Below, piece after piece: positions 30,945-40,530 of a stretch of 55,303 bases of DNA (positions are counted from its first letter, which is position 1; every line of letters begins with the position of its first letter). Location of the stretch: the NCBI GenBank assembly GCA_016303065.1, contig JAEDMJ010000008.1, positions 1 to 55,303 on the forward strand, read 5' to 3'. The stretch comes from Clostridiales bacterium. GTDB taxonomy: Bacteria; Bacillota; Clostridia; Oscillospirales; QAMX01. The translations under genes and the position numbers were made by a program. The notes under the pieces are model-generated. The model was not told where the DNA came from and searched no databases. It saw only the letters and a list, made by a program, of their open reading frames with translations.

Positions 30945-32950
30945 CCGTCTGCCTCCTGTTTTTTCATTTCAAACACTATTTTTCCGCCGCCCATCATCTG
31001 CGCGGCGCCGATGCGCCTTTTTTCAAGCTCCGCTCCGTTAAAAAGAACCCTTTCCGGAACGGCTCCGCTGCCATGCTTTTCTATGACAAGGGTTTTTCCG
31101 TTTGCAAGCTGCATTGTCAATCTGGAAAATTTCGGCCTGCCCGCAAGCATGAGATCCTGGCCGCTGACGGGGAAAAGTCCGATGCAGTTCCAGATATAGC
31201 AGGACGAAAGCCCGCCGGAGTCGTTGTTCCCCGGAATCGCCCCGGGCCCCGCTCCGCCGCGGGAATCGCGGAAAGCAAATCTGTCTCCCAGGTCGAGCAC
31301 TTCGCACATCCGATCATACTCCCCGGCGAAATGATAGGCATAGGGGGTTTCCATATCCGTTTCGTTGTTGAACCCCTCGAACCTTGCGGAAACGTCCTCC
31401 GGATGCGAAAAGCCGAAAAAGCGGTCAAGGAGTTCCAAAAAGCCCTTCCTGCCCCCGCACATGGCGATGCGCTCGTCCATGTTTCTCAAAAGGCGGAAAG
31501 AATAGTTCCAGTGGTTCCCCTCGTAATACTCCCTGTCGGCCCAGAGAAGCCCCGTTTCACCGTTGAAAGCCTTTCTCCAGCCGCCGGAGAGACTCTCCAA
31601 ACGCCCGGCCTCCGCCGTTCTGCCGATTCCCCGGGCAAGCTCCGCAGCCGCCGCACAGCCCTCAGCCATGTCAAGCATATGCGTCGTCCTCGCACATTCC
31701 CCCCGCTCCGTATAGTCGGCAAAATCCGGGCGGCCGACGTCGGCCATGACCGCGTCAAGCGCCGCGTTCCAGTCCGCTCTGACCCCGCGCTTCCACGCGT
31801 CATAGAGGGAGTGCTCGCCAAGGGCGCGGGCCTGTTTTGCCTCCATATTCAGATCGGACGACAGCATCAGGCTGTGGGGAAGGCGCTGTCTCTCAAGACC
31901 GAGCCGGGTTATCATTTCCACAATGTGGGCCGACACCTCCGGGAAAAGCGAAAACACCAGCGGAAGCTGTGTTTTGTATATGTCCCACATGGTCACGATG
32001 TCCACGACAAAGGGGCTGCCCTTCCAGAGGAAACCGCCTTTTCCCCAGTCGCAGGGCTTTGTAAAAGTGTGGTACAGATTTGAGTAGAAAATCCGAAGCT
32101 CGTTTTCGTCCTCGCACTCAGCCGAAATTTTCCCCAGGGCCTCGTTCCAGGTATTTTTTGCCTCCAGCCGAACCCGGTCAAAGTCCCGGTCCGCCCCGTC
32201 AAGTTCTTCCTTCGCCGCCAAAGCGGACTCCGCCGAAACAGACACGCTCACCGTAACCGCTCCGGGCGCGGACATACGGAACACGTTTTCCCCGTCCAGG
32301 CTCCCCTTTCCGTCAAAGAAAACGTCAAAGAAGAGAACTATCCCCTGAAGCTTTACGGACGCCGCTATTTCCCGCTCCGACACGCACTTCACACAGAGCT
32401 CCTCCGCCTTCCCGCGAAGCCGCATCTCGTCGGCGTACAGCCCGTCGTTCAGAAAGTCCACGGAAACAGCTCCGCCCGGACGGTCAAAGGTGTATCTGTG
32501 CATTGAGCAGTTTTTCTGCACGGTAAGCTCGCACAAAACGCCGCTTTCCGCAAGGACTGCGGAGTAATATCCCGGCTCTCCCGTTTCGTTCTCAACGCCG
32601 TAATCCTTTTCCGCCTCGCCGTAAAACGGCTTTACCACGGCGTAATTGTAATATATGTTTGTGGCTCCGGTGCCGCTGTTGTGAAAATGCGAAAAACCGC
32701 GAAGTCTCATCGCGTCTCCGAGCCGGCCGACCGGACCTCCGCAGTTCATCCGGTTTACCCCGTAGCCCGAAGAATACCCCCCGCTGTACGGTGCGGCGGA
32801 GTATTTCCCGAAGGGAAGCACCGCTCCGGGGCTTGTGTTTCCGCAAAGCCCCTTTATCGCGTGCCACGAGGCGGCAGCGCCTTCCGGTTCGGGAAGCTCG
32901 ATCTCACCGGTCCCGTGAAAAACATCCACGTATTTTGTGTAATCCGCCAT
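30941..32950 (-). CDS. Glycoside hydrolase family 92-like protein
   Basis: 669 residues from the ATG at 32950 (GAGGAAAG upstream; an extension to 32986 runs into the regulatory hairpin). GH92 landmarks are FSHFHNSGTGATNIYY near residue 88, TMWDIYKTQLPLVFSLFPE, YYEGNHWNYSFRL with the general acid Glu, FNNETDMETPYAYHFAG and GNNDSGGLSSCYIWNCIGLF. Family enzymes are calcium-dependent exo-alpha-mannosidases. The GNDD motif is GNND here, and the protein is shorter than the usual 730 to 780 residues, so the specificity may differ. It has no signal peptide, unlike the Bacteroides enzymes. Confidence 0.85.
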   Translation of the reverse strand: MADYTKYVDVFHGTGEIELPEPEGAAASWHAIKGLCGNTSPGAVLPFGKYSAAPYSGGYSSGYGVNRMNCGGPVGRLGDAMRLRGFSHFHNSGTGATNIYYNYAVVKPFYGEAEKDYGVENETGEPGYYSAVLAESGVLCELTVQKNCSMHRYTFDRPGGAVSVDFLNDGLYADEMRLRGKAEELCVKCVSEREIAASVKLQGIVLFFDVFFDGKGSLDGENVFRMSAPGAVTVSVSVSAESALAAKEELDGADRDFDRVRLEAKNTWNEALGKISAECEDENELRIFYSNLYHTFTKPCDWGKGGFLWKGSPFVVDIVTMWDIYKTQLPLVFSLFPEVSAHIVEMITRLGLERQRLPHSLMLSSDLNMEAKQARALGEHSLYDAWKRGVRADWNAALDAVMADVGRPDFADYTERGECARTTHMLDMAEGCAAAAELARGIGRTAEAGRLESLSGGWRKAFNGETGLLWADREYYEGNHWNYSFRLLRNMDERIAMCGGRKGFLELLDRFFGFSHPEDVSARFEGFNNETDMETPYAYHFAGEYDRMCEVLDLGDRFAFRDSRGGAGPGAIPGNNDSGGLSSCYIWNCIGLFPVSGQDLMLAGRPKFSRLTMQLANGKTLVIEKHGSGAVPERVLFNGAELEKRRIGAAQMMGGGKIVFEMKKQEADG

Positions 32951-32969
32951 CGCGCTTTCCTCATGTTTC

Positions 32970-33041
32970 AAAAAAATAATCGACACGGGAATCGGTTCAT
33001 ATTCCCGTGTTGATTATAGCCCATATGAAAGCTCAATGCAA
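32970..33041 (-). promoter_or_regulatory. GH92 operon promoter overlapping a long palindrome
   Basis: On the minus strand TTGCAT (33041-33036), a 17-base spacer and TATAAT (33018-33013). The -10 box is part of one arm of a 17-bp inverted repeat with one mismatch (33017-33001 and 32992-32976). Its core ACACGGGAAT-N8-ATTCCCGTGT is perfect and covers the transcription start. T7 follows at 32976-32970. The element could be a repressor operator, or the terminator of the upstream ATPase transcript, or both. Confidence 0.7.
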
Positions 33042-33048
33042 GAGGAGC

Positions 33049-35586
33049 TTACGCATTTTTTTTGCGAAACGCTTTCAGAATCAGGTTTATGACCGAAGAC
33101 AGCGCCGCGCCTCCGAAGGCAGTCCCCAGCGAAATGCCGAAAAGCTCTTTTGACAGAGCTTCAAAGCCGAAAACCGTCTGAAGCGCCGGAATATAGATTG
33201 CCGCAGTCATAAGGCCCCCGGAAATGAGCACCGCGCCGACAAGCCAGCGGTTTGCAAAAATATGTCTCGAAAACATTCCGCGCCGTTCGGAGCGGCATTC
33301 AAACACAAATATAAGCTGGCTTGACGCAAGCGTAAAAAACGCTGCCGTCCGGGCCGCGGTCTCTCCGCTCGCAAGCGCCAGCGTGAACACCCCGATGGTT
33401 CCCGCGGCGATAAAGATACCGCGGAGAAGAATGTGAACGCCGAGCCCCCCGGCAAAAATTCCCTCGTTTCTGCCCCGGGGCGGGCGGCGCATGACGTCCC
33501 CGTCCGCCGGGTCCATGCTCAGCGCCATTGCCGGAAGCCCGTCGGTCACAAGGTTCACCAGAAGTATATGTACGGGCATCAGCGGCAGCGGCAAAACAAA
33601 AAGTATCGCCGCAAACATCGTCAGCACTTCTCCAAGATTTGAAGACAGCATATACCTTAAAAACTTGCGGATATTGTCATAGATCATGCGTCCCTGACGG
33701 ACCGCATCCACGATCGAAGCGAAGTTGTCGTCGGCAAGGACGACGTCGGCCGCCTCCCTTGTCACGTCCGTTCCGGAAATTCCCATGGCAATTCCGACGT
33801 CCGCCTCGCGCACTGCCGGAGCGTCGTTCACGCCGTCTCCGGTCATTGCGGTCACATATCCCCGTTTTTTGAGGGCGCGGACGATCCTGTGCTTGTGGCT
33901 CGGCGCAACCCTGGCATAGACGGAAACCTCAGGGCACACCTTTGAAAGCTCCCCGTCGCTCATTCGGTCAAGCTCCGGCCCGGATATGATCCGGTCATCT
34001 TTCCGGACGATCCCCAGCCGCGACGCGATCGCCCCCGCCGTGTCCGCGCTGTCCCCCGTTATCATAACCGTGCGGATCCCGGCGCGTTTGGCATCGGCAA
34101 CCGCATCGGCGGCCTCTTTTCTCGGCGGGTCAAGAAGTCCCGCAAGGCCGTAAAACGTGAGTCCGCTTTCCGCAGAGGACTGATCCGTCCCCGAAAGGCC
34201 CCGCTTTCCCGCAACGGCGATGACCCGTTCTCCCTCGGAGGCCATTTTCGACATCGCCGCAGAGGCCTCCCTCCGGGCAGAGTCCGAAACGGGAACGGCT
34301 TTTCCCCCGCGCAGAATATGCGTGCACCTTGGAAGTATCAGCTCGGGCGCGCCCTTGACAAAGGAGCACAGGCCGCCTTTGCGCTCGGAATATACGCGCG
34401 ACATCCGCTTTCTCTCCGAAGTAAAAACGTGTTCCCTCTCAAGCCGGTACTCCGAACACATATCCGAGCGGTATATTCCCCGCTCCGCCGCCGCCCGCAC
34501 GATCGCCGCCTCCGTCGGAGACCCCGACACCTCGAGCTTTCCCTTTTTAACCGACGGCTCCGCCTCGGAAGCCAGCACCGCAGCGGAAAGCAGCTTTTCT
34601 CCGCTCAGTTTCATTTCCTCCGCGCGAACGACCGGTTCTCCCGGAACGTATAGCCTGTCAAGCTTCATGCGGTTTTCAGTAAGCGTTCCCGTCTTGTCCG
34701 AGCATATCACTTCGACGCAGCCCAGCGTCTCCACCGCAGGCATCCTCCGGATCATTGCCGACCGGCGCGACATCCGCGTCACGCCGAGCGCCAGCGAAAC
34801 CGTCACCACGGCGGGAAGACCTTCCGGAATGGCGGCCACGGCCAGGCTGACCCCGGACAGAAACATCGTCAGAAGGTCTTCTCCGCGGAGATATCCCGTC
34901 AGCGACACTCCCGCGCACACGAACAGACAGCAAAGCAGCAGTATCCTCCCCAGCGTCTTGAGGCGCTGCTGTAAAGGCGTCTGTTCTCCCCCGGCGCCGG
35001 AAAGCATTCCCGCAATTTTTCCCATCTCCGAGTCCGCGCCGGTTTTTCTGACGACGGCCCTTGCGCTTCCGGAAACGACCATCGTGCCCATGAACACCAT
35101 TCCTCCGGAAGAGGGTTTTTCGGCGGGAAGGCTCTCCCCGGTCAGCATCGACTCGTCGCAGGCAAGGCTGTTCGCCGTCAGAATTTCCGCGTCCGCTCCG
35201 ACCCGATCCCCGGCAGAAAGCACGAGCAGATCACCCGGAACGAGTTCCGCCGCCGGAACAGCGCGCACTTCTCCGTCCCGGAAGACCTTCGCCCCCGGAG
35301 CCGTCATTGCCCCGAGAGCCGCCACGGCCTTTTCCGTGCGCCAGCTCTGAACCGTACCCAGAAGCGCGTTTGCAAGCACGATGCCAAGCACCGTGAACGC
35401 CTCTGTGAACTCCCCCAAAAAGGCGGACACCACCGCCGCAGCGATCAGCACGATAACCATGCAGTCTTTGAACTGACCTGCAATTATGGAGACGAGCCTG
35501 TGCTTTTTGCCGGTCGGCAATTCGTTGCGGCCGTGTTCTTTGAGAAGCCTCGCCGCCTCGGCTCCCGACAATCCTCTGTTTTCCAT
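33049..35586 (-). CDS. Calcium-type cation-transporting P-type ATPase
   Basis: 845 residues from the ATG at 35586 (AAAGGA upstream). All catalytic motifs are present: MLTGESLPAEK in the actuator domain, IPEGLPAVV in helix 4, CSDKTGTLTENRM with the phosphorylated Asp, FVKGAPELIL, MITGDSADTA and MTGDGVNDAPAV. The helix 4 PEGLP and the NLVTDGLPA of helix 6 match P2A/P2B calcium pumps rather than heavy-metal pumps. It provides a functional contrast to the motif-less protein at 10691-12925. It is transcribed in the same direction as GH92 but separated by the palindromic promoter region. Confidence 0.92.
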   Translation of the reverse strand: MENRGLSGAEAARLLKEHGRNELPTGKKHRLVSIIAGQFKDCMVIVLIAAAVVSAFLGEFTEAFTVLGIVLANALLGTVQSWRTEKAVAALGAMTAPGAKVFRDGEVRAVPAAELVPGDLLVLSAGDRVGADAEILTANSLACDESMLTGESLPAEKPSSGGMVFMGTMVVSGSARAVVRKTGADSEMGKIAGMLSGAGGEQTPLQQRLKTLGRILLLCCLFVCAGVSLTGYLRGEDLLTMFLSGVSLAVAAIPEGLPAVVTVSLALGVTRMSRRSAMIRRMPAVETLGCVEVICSDKTGTLTENRMKLDRLYVPGEPVVRAEEMKLSGEKLLSAAVLASEAEPSVKKGKLEVSGSPTEAAIVRAAAERGIYRSDMCSEYRLEREHVFTSERKRMSRVYSERKGGLCSFVKGAPELILPRCTHILRGGKAVPVSDSARREASAAMSKMASEGERVIAVAGKRGLSGTDQSSAESGLTFYGLAGLLDPPRKEAADAVADAKRAGIRTVMITGDSADTAGAIASRLGIVRKDDRIISGPELDRMSDGELSKVCPEVSVYARVAPSHKHRIVRALKKRGYVTAMTGDGVNDAPAVREADVGIAMGISGTDVTREAADVVLADDNFASIVDAVRQGRMIYDNIRKFLRYMLSSNLGEVLTMFAAILFVLPLPLMPVHILLVNLVTDGLPAMALSMDPADGDVMRRPPRGRNEGIFAGGLGVHILLRGIFIAAGTIGVFTLALASGETAARTAAFFTLASSQLIFVFECRSERRGMFSRHIFANRWLVGAVLISGGLMTAAIYIPALQTVFGFEALSKELFGISLGTAFGGAALSSVINLILKAFRKKNA

Positions 35587-35711
35587 GTCAGCATTCCTTT
35601 CCCGGACATACATTCGATAAATCATATTCGGGACAAAGGCGGCGTATTCAAAAAAAGCTTTCAAAAACAGCCCGCGCTCCGGCCTGTACGCCCCCTCCTG
35701 CGCAGACCGTA

Positions 35712-35740
35712 TTGAAAAATTTTTCCCGGTGTGCTATACT
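35712..35740 (+). promoter_or_regulatory. Promoter of the GH95 gene
   Basis: TTGAAA (35712-35717), a 17-base spacer and TATACT (35735-35740), 33 bases before the start codon. It overlaps the longer reading of the gene and so supports the start at 35774. Confidence 0.8.
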
Positions 35741-35773
35741 CCTGTCAACAAACCCGTAAAAAGGAGCAGTCCC

Positions 35774-37951
35774 ATGAACGAATACACACTCAAATATTCC
35801 CGTCCCGCTTCCGTCTGGGAGGAGGCGCTCCCCCTTGGAAACGGAAGGCTCGGGCTCATGGTTTTCGGAAGGGAAAAGCGCGAAGTGATCCGGCTCAACG
35901 AGGAAACTCTTTGGACGGGCTTTCCATACGACTGGGACAATCCCGAGTGCCTCGAACACCTTGAGGAAATGCGCCGCGCCATTTTCTCGAACGACTATTC
36001 CTCCGCAGCAGAGCTCACGGAAAGATATCAGGTCTGCCGCGAAAAGGGAAGCACTATGACCGCTCCCGGCGAACCCTACGGCACCTTCCGCACAGCCGGC
36101 GACCTTATCGTCAGTCACGAAAAAGAGAGCCGCCTGATAAAACGCCGCCTTGACATCTCCACAGGCGTCGCAGTTACCGAGTGCGGGGATTTTACGAGAA
36201 CCTGCTTTGCGTCCCTCAACCGCAGAAGCGCCGCAATGCGGATCGAAGCAAAGTCCGCGCCGATAAGCCTGACGGTCGAATTCGACAGCGAAAGCGGCAG
36301 ACTCGAAAACGGAGAGTATTCTCCGGAGGTTTTTGCCGGAGTGACTGCGGAAAACGGCGAGATCCGCTTTGCCCGCCGGCTCCCGGGCCCCGGAGCTCTC
36401 TCCTGGGCTTTTTACGCCGCAATCGAGACGGACGGACTTGTAAGTTCCGTTCCTGGCGGTCAAAAAATTGAAAACGCCTCCTCCGTCACGGTCTTTTTCA
36501 CGGCCGCCACGGATTACGCCGAAGGCGGCGACCCGGCCCGGAAGGCAAAACAGGCCGTCGGCGAAAGCAGGCGCATCGGATATGCCGCGCTTTTGGAGGA
36601 ACAGCGCCGGGAATTCAAAAAGCTCATGACAAGGTCCGTTTTAAGTCTGGAAAGCAGCGAAGCATGCGCCGCTCTCGACACGGACCAGCGGCTTTCACTG
36701 CTTCGCGGAGGCAACGGGGACCCGGGACTTTTCGAGCTGTACTTCAATTTCGGAAAATACCTGCTGATCTCGTCCTCCGCTCCGGGATGCGCTCTTCCCG
36801 CCAACCTCCAGGGCATCTGGTGCAGGGACAACACGCCTCCCTGGAGCAGCGATTACCACATAAACATCAATATCCAGATGAACTACTGGCCCTCCGAGGT
36901 GACGGGGCTTTCCTGCTGCGCCGACGCGTTTTTCCGGTACGTCGAATTCCTGAGCCGGCACGGAAAAAAGACAGCCCGCACCATGTACGGCTGCCGGGGC
37001 TGGGTCGCCCACACCGTCACGACGCCCTGGGGCTTCACCTCCCCCGGGGAAAAGCCGTCCTGGGGCGCATTCGTCACCGCGGGGGCCTGGTGCTGCGTCC
37101 ATTTTTTTGAACACTTCCGCTTCACAAACGACGCCGGATTTCTGAAAAGGTACTGGCACGTCCTCCGGGGCTGCGCAGAGTTTTTCCTCGATTTTCTGAC
37201 CGTCGACCCCCGGACGGGATACATGGTGACCTGTCCCTCCAACTCCCCCGAGAACAAGTTCATTGACCCCGTCACCGGCGCCGCAACGGGACTTTGCGCC
37301 GGGCCCTCCATGGACTCACAGATTCTTCGCGATCTCTTCTCCGGGATCCTTGAGTATGCCGGACTTGCCGGCGAAAGCAGCGGGGAATTTCTCTCCGCCG
37401 TCGCAGACAGGCTTGAAAAACTTCCTCCCATCGCGACGGGCAAAAACGGGGGTATTCTCGAATGGCAGGAGGATTACGCGGAGAGCGAACCCGGGCACCG
37501 CCATATTTCCCATCTCTATGCCCTCCACCCCTCCTCCCAGATCACGCTCCGTCACACGCCCGAACTTTTTGCCGCGGCGGAAAAGACCGTCGAACGCAGA
37601 CTTGCTTTCGGCGGCGGCCACACCGGATGGAGCCGCGCCTGGATAACAAATTTCTATGCCCGGCTCGGAAACGGCGCGGAGGCAGAAAAGCACATCACTC
37701 TGCTCCTTTCAAAATGCACCCTCCCCAACCTTTTCGACACCCATCCCCCCTTCCAGATCGACGGAAACTTCGGAGGCTGCGCCGCAATTGCCGAAATGCT
37801 CCTGCAAAGTCAGAGCGGCAGCATTGACCTTCTTCCGGCGCTGCCCCCTTCGTGGAAAAACGGCTCCTTCACCGGGTTCCGCGCAAGAGGCGGAAAAACA
37901 GTCTCCTGTTCCTGGAAAGACGGAAAAGTCGAAACATACAGCGTGGAATAG
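35774..37951 (+). CDS. Glycoside hydrolase family 95 (alpha-L-fucosidase/galactosidase-like)
   Basis: 725 residues from the ATG at 35774, with AAAGGAG upstream. The N-terminal domain starts with the GH95 signature SVWEEALPLGNGRLGLMVFG and LNEETLWTGFPYD. The (alpha/alpha)6 barrel has NLQGIWCRDNTPPWSSDYHI, then NIQMNYWPSEVTGLS, GGILEWQEDYAE with a candidate general-acid Glu, and PFQIDGNFGGCAAIAEML. Family members remove alpha-1,2-linked fucose or alpha-L-galactose by inversion. There is no signal peptide, so it acts on imported oligosaccharides. Single-gene unit. Confidence 0.9.
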   Translation: MNEYTLKYSRPASVWEEALPLGNGRLGLMVFGREKREVIRLNEETLWTGFPYDWDNPECLEHLEEMRRAIFSNDYSSAAELTERYQVCREKGSTMTAPGEPYGTFRTAGDLIVSHEKESRLIKRRLDISTGVAVTECGDFTRTCFASLNRRSAAMRIEAKSAPISLTVEFDSESGRLENGEYSPEVFAGVTAENGEIRFARRLPGPGALSWAFYAAIETDGLVSSVPGGQKIENASSVTVFFTAATDYAEGGDPARKAKQAVGESRRIGYAALLEEQRREFKKLMTRSVLSLESSEACAALDTDQRLSLLRGGNGDPGLFELYFNFGKYLLISSSAPGCALPANLQGIWCRDNTPPWSSDYHININIQMNYWPSEVTGLSCCADAFFRYVEFLSRHGKKTARTMYGCRGWVAHTVTTPWGFTSPGEKPSWGAFVTAGAWCCVHFFEHFRFTNDAGFLKRYWHVLRGCAEFFLDFLTVDPRTGYMVTCPSNSPENKFIDPVTGAATGLCAGPSMDSQILRDLFSGILEYAGLAGESSGEFLSAVADRLEKLPPIATGKNGGILEWQEDYAESEPGHRHISHLYALHPSSQITLRHTPELFAAAEKTVERRLAFGGGHTGWSRAWITNFYARLGNGAEAEKHITLLLSKCTLPNLFDTHPPFQIDGNFGGCAAIAEMLLQSQSGSIDLLPALPPSWKNGSFTGFRARGGKTVSCSWKDGKVETYSVE

Positions 37952-37973
37952 CAGAATTTTCTCCCGGGACGCA

Positions 37974-38019
37974 AAAACCGGCGCGGACGCTGAAAAAGCG
38001 ACCCGTGCCGGTTTTGGTT
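37974..38019. terminator. Bidirectional terminator between GH95 and purD
   Basis: AAAACCGGC (37974-37982) pairs with GCCGGTTTT (38007-38015) with a longer imperfect stem inside. T runs follow on both strands. Confidence 0.8.
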
Positions 38020-38052
38020 TTTTCCGAAAGTCCGGTCGGAAAGCGCGCGGAT

Positions 38053-39315
38053 TCAGCGCGCGCCGTGTCCGATATCTTTTCTGAAATGCATGTTTTCAAA
38101 ACTTATCTTCGAAGCGCAGGCGTAAGCCGAATCCAACGCCTTGCCGAGGGTGTCTGCCCTGCACGAAACCGCAAGCACGCGTCCGCCCGAAGTGACGGTT
38201 TTTCCGCCGTCAAGCTTTGTTCCCGCGTGGAAAACCTTCGCGCCCATGGCTTCGGCCTCTTCAATGCCGCTTATGGGGTATCCCGTCCTGTAAGCCCCCG
38301 GATATCCTCCGCTGGCCAAAACGACCGCGGCGCAGGCGCCGCTGTCCCATTCGACGGGGACCCCGGAGAGACGCTCTTCGGTTATCGCCAGCATGATCTC
38401 CAAAAGGCTGGATTCAAGCCGCGGAAGAACCGCCTGGGTCTCCGGATCTCCGAAGCGGCAGTTGTATTCGATGACCTTCGGCCCCGCCGCAGTCAGCATC
38501 AGACCGAAGTAAAGAACGCCCTTAAACGGTCTTCCCTCCGCATTCATAGCCGCAACGGTCGGCTCGTATATCTCGCGGATGCAGCGCTCGTGCACTTCTT
38601 TTGTATAGCAAGGCACCGGCGAGATCGCGCCCATTCCTCCGGTGTTGGGGCCTTTGTCCCCGTCAAGCGCTCTCTTGTGGTCCTGGGAAGGAACCATTGT
38701 CTTTATCGTTTTTCCGTCGGTGAAGCAGAGCATGCTGACTTCCGGTCCGAAGAGACACTCCTCAATGACGACGCGGTTTCCCGCCGCGCCGAAAACTCCG
38801 TCGCCCATGGCGCTGTCCACGGCCGCGAGAGCTTCCTCCAATGTGGAAGCCACCGTGACGCCCTTTCCGAGGGCAAGGCCGTCGGCTTTTACCACGATCG
38901 GCGCGCCCTTTTCGCGGATATAGGCCTTTGCGGCTTCGATGTCGTCAAAGACTCCGCACTCTGCCGTGGGAATGCCGTATTTCGCCATAAGCCCCTTGGC
39001 AAAGGACTTGCTGGCTTCGATCTCTGCGGCAAGCTTCGTGGGGCCGAAAGCGCGTATCCCGCACTCCGTAAGCCTGTCCACAAGCCCCAGCGCAAGGGGA
39101 TCGTCCGGAGCCACGACCACAAGGTCCGGCTTTTCGGCTTTTGCAAGGCTGACCTGGCCTTCGATATCCGTCGCTTTCACCGGAACGCACCTTGCGATGC
39201 CGGAGATCCCGCCGTTTCCCGGCGCACATACGATCTCGGTCACTCTTTCGTCCCGGGCAAGACTCACGGCAATAGCGTGTTCTCTTCCGCCGCCGCCGAC
39301 AATCAGTATTTTCAT
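38053..39315 (-). CDS. purD: Phosphoribosylamine-glycine ligase
   Basis: 420 residues from the ATG at 39315, with GGAGG upstream. KILIVGGGGREHAIA begins the N-terminal domain; the ATP-grasp region has VVKADGLALGKGV, NTGGMGAISP and EYNCRFGDPETQAVLPR. It makes GAR from phosphoribosylamine, glycine and ATP in the second step of purine synthesis. Last gene of the operon, followed by the terminator shared with GH95. Confidence 0.96.
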   Translation of the reverse strand: MKILIVGGGGREHAIAVSLARDERVTEIVCAPGNGGISGIARCVPVKATDIEGQVSLAKAEKPDLVVVAPDDPLALGLVDRLTECGIRAFGPTKLAAEIEASKSFAKGLMAKYGIPTAECGVFDDIEAAKAYIREKGAPIVVKADGLALGKGVTVASTLEEALAAVDSAMGDGVFGAAGNRVVIEECLFGPEVSMLCFTDGKTIKTMVPSQDHKRALDGDKGPNTGGMGAISPVPCYTKEVHERCIREIYEPTVAAMNAEGRPFKGVLYFGLMLTAAGPKVIEYNCRFGDPETQAVLPRLESSLLEIMLAITEERLSGVPVEWDSGACAAVVLASGGYPGAYRTGYPISGIEEAEAMGAKVFHAGTKLDGGKTVTSGGRVLAVSCRADTLGKALDSAYACASKISFENMHFRKDIGHGAR

Positions 39316-39334
39316 CTTCCGTCCTCCGTCCGGC

Positions 39335-40507
39335 TCAATGGTGGAAGAGGCGAACGCCCGTAAAGGCCATGACCATACCGTACCTGTCACAGGCGTCGAT
39401 CACGAGCTGGTCCCTGATGGATCCGCCCGGCTGAGCGACGTAGGAAACACCGCTGCGGTGAGCGCGGTCAATGTTGTCGCTGAAGGGGAAGAAGGCGTCC
39501 GAACCGAGGGCAACTCCGGTCTTCGTGGCAAGATACTCCGCTTTTTCTTCGGCGGTAAAGACCGGGGGACGGACGCTGAAGAGGTTCTGCCATGCGCCGT
39601 CGGCAAGCACATCCATGTAGTCCGCGCCGATATAGAGGTCAATGGCGTTGTCGCGGTCGGGACGCTTGAGATCCGGAAGGAAGGGAAGCTCCATGACCTG
39701 CGGGCTCTGTCTGAGCCACCAGTTGTCGGCTTTGGTTCCGGCAAGCCTCGTGCAGTGGATGCGGCTCTGCTGTCCCGCTCCGATGCCGATGGCCATGCCG
39801 TTGTGGGCGTAGCACACGGAGTTGGACTGGGTATATTTCAGCGCGATGAGGGAGACAAGAAGATCCCGCGCGGCCTCCGGCGGAAGCTCCCTGTTGACGG
39901 TGACGATGTTTTTGAGAACCCCGGCGTTAAGCGGCGCGTCGTTGCGGCGCTGTTCAAAGGTGACTCCGAAAACCTGTTTGCGCTCGGTAAGCTCGGGCTC
40001 ATAGTCCGGATCGACCCTGATGATGCTGTAAGCGCCCTTGCGCTTTTCTCTGAGAATGGCCAAAGCCTCGTCGGTATAGCCCGGAGCAATGACGCCGTCG
40101 GACACTTCGCGGAAGATAAGGCGCGCGGTCTGTTCGTCGCAGACGTCGGAGAGCGAAATGAAATCGCCGTAGGAAGACATTCTGTCGGCGCCTCTGGCGC
40201 GGGCGTATGCCACGGCAAGGGGCGAAAGCTCCACATCGTCCACAAAGCAGGCTTTCTTTTCAAGCTCGCTCATCTCCGCGTAAACCGCCGCGCCCGCCGG
40301 GCTGACATGCTTGAAAGAGGTCGCCGCCGGAAGACCCGTCGCCGCCTTGAGGTCGCGGACCAGCTGCCAGCCGTTCAGCGCGTCAAGGAAGTTGATGTAG
40401 CCCGGTCTGCCGGAGAGGACTTCAACGGGAAGCTCTCCGTTTTCGACATATATTCTCGCGGGAAGCTGATTGGGGTTGCAGCCGTACTTGAGTTGTATTT
40501 CTTTCAT
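39335..40507 (-). CDS. Stand-alone AICAR transformylase (PurH C-terminal domain only)
   Basis: 390 residues, AAGGAGG 6 bases before the ATG. It begins QLKYGCNPNQLPARIY, matching the start of the PurH transformylase domain, and has FKHVSPAGAAVY with the catalytic Lys-His, KYTQSNSVCYAHNGMAIGIGAGQQSR, and GSDAFFPFSDNIDRA. The N-terminal IMP cyclohydrolase domain of about 200 residues found in bifunctional PurH is absent. It formylates AICAR to FAICAR using 10-formyl-THF. The ring closure is supplied by the PurO-like protein encoded just upstream. Confidence 0.92.
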   Translation of the reverse strand: MKEIQLKYGCNPNQLPARIYVENGELPVEVLSGRPGYINFLDALNGWQLVRDLKAATGLPAATSFKHVSPAGAAVYAEMSELEKKACFVDDVELSPLAVAYARARGADRMSSYGDFISLSDVCDEQTARLIFREVSDGVIAPGYTDEALAILREKRKGAYSIIRVDPDYEPELTERKQVFGVTFEQRRNDAPLNAGVLKNIVTVNRELPPEAARDLLVSLIALKYTQSNSVCYAHNGMAIGIGAGQQSRIHCTRLAGTKADNWWLRQSPQVMELPFLPDLKRPDRDNAIDLYIGADYMDVLADGAWQNLFSVRPPVFTAEEKAEYLATKTGVALGSDAFFPFSDNIDRAHRSGVSYVAQPGGSIRDQLVIDACDRYGMVMAFTGVRLFHH

Positions 40508-40530
40508 TTTGATCCTCCTTAAAAGCCTCT

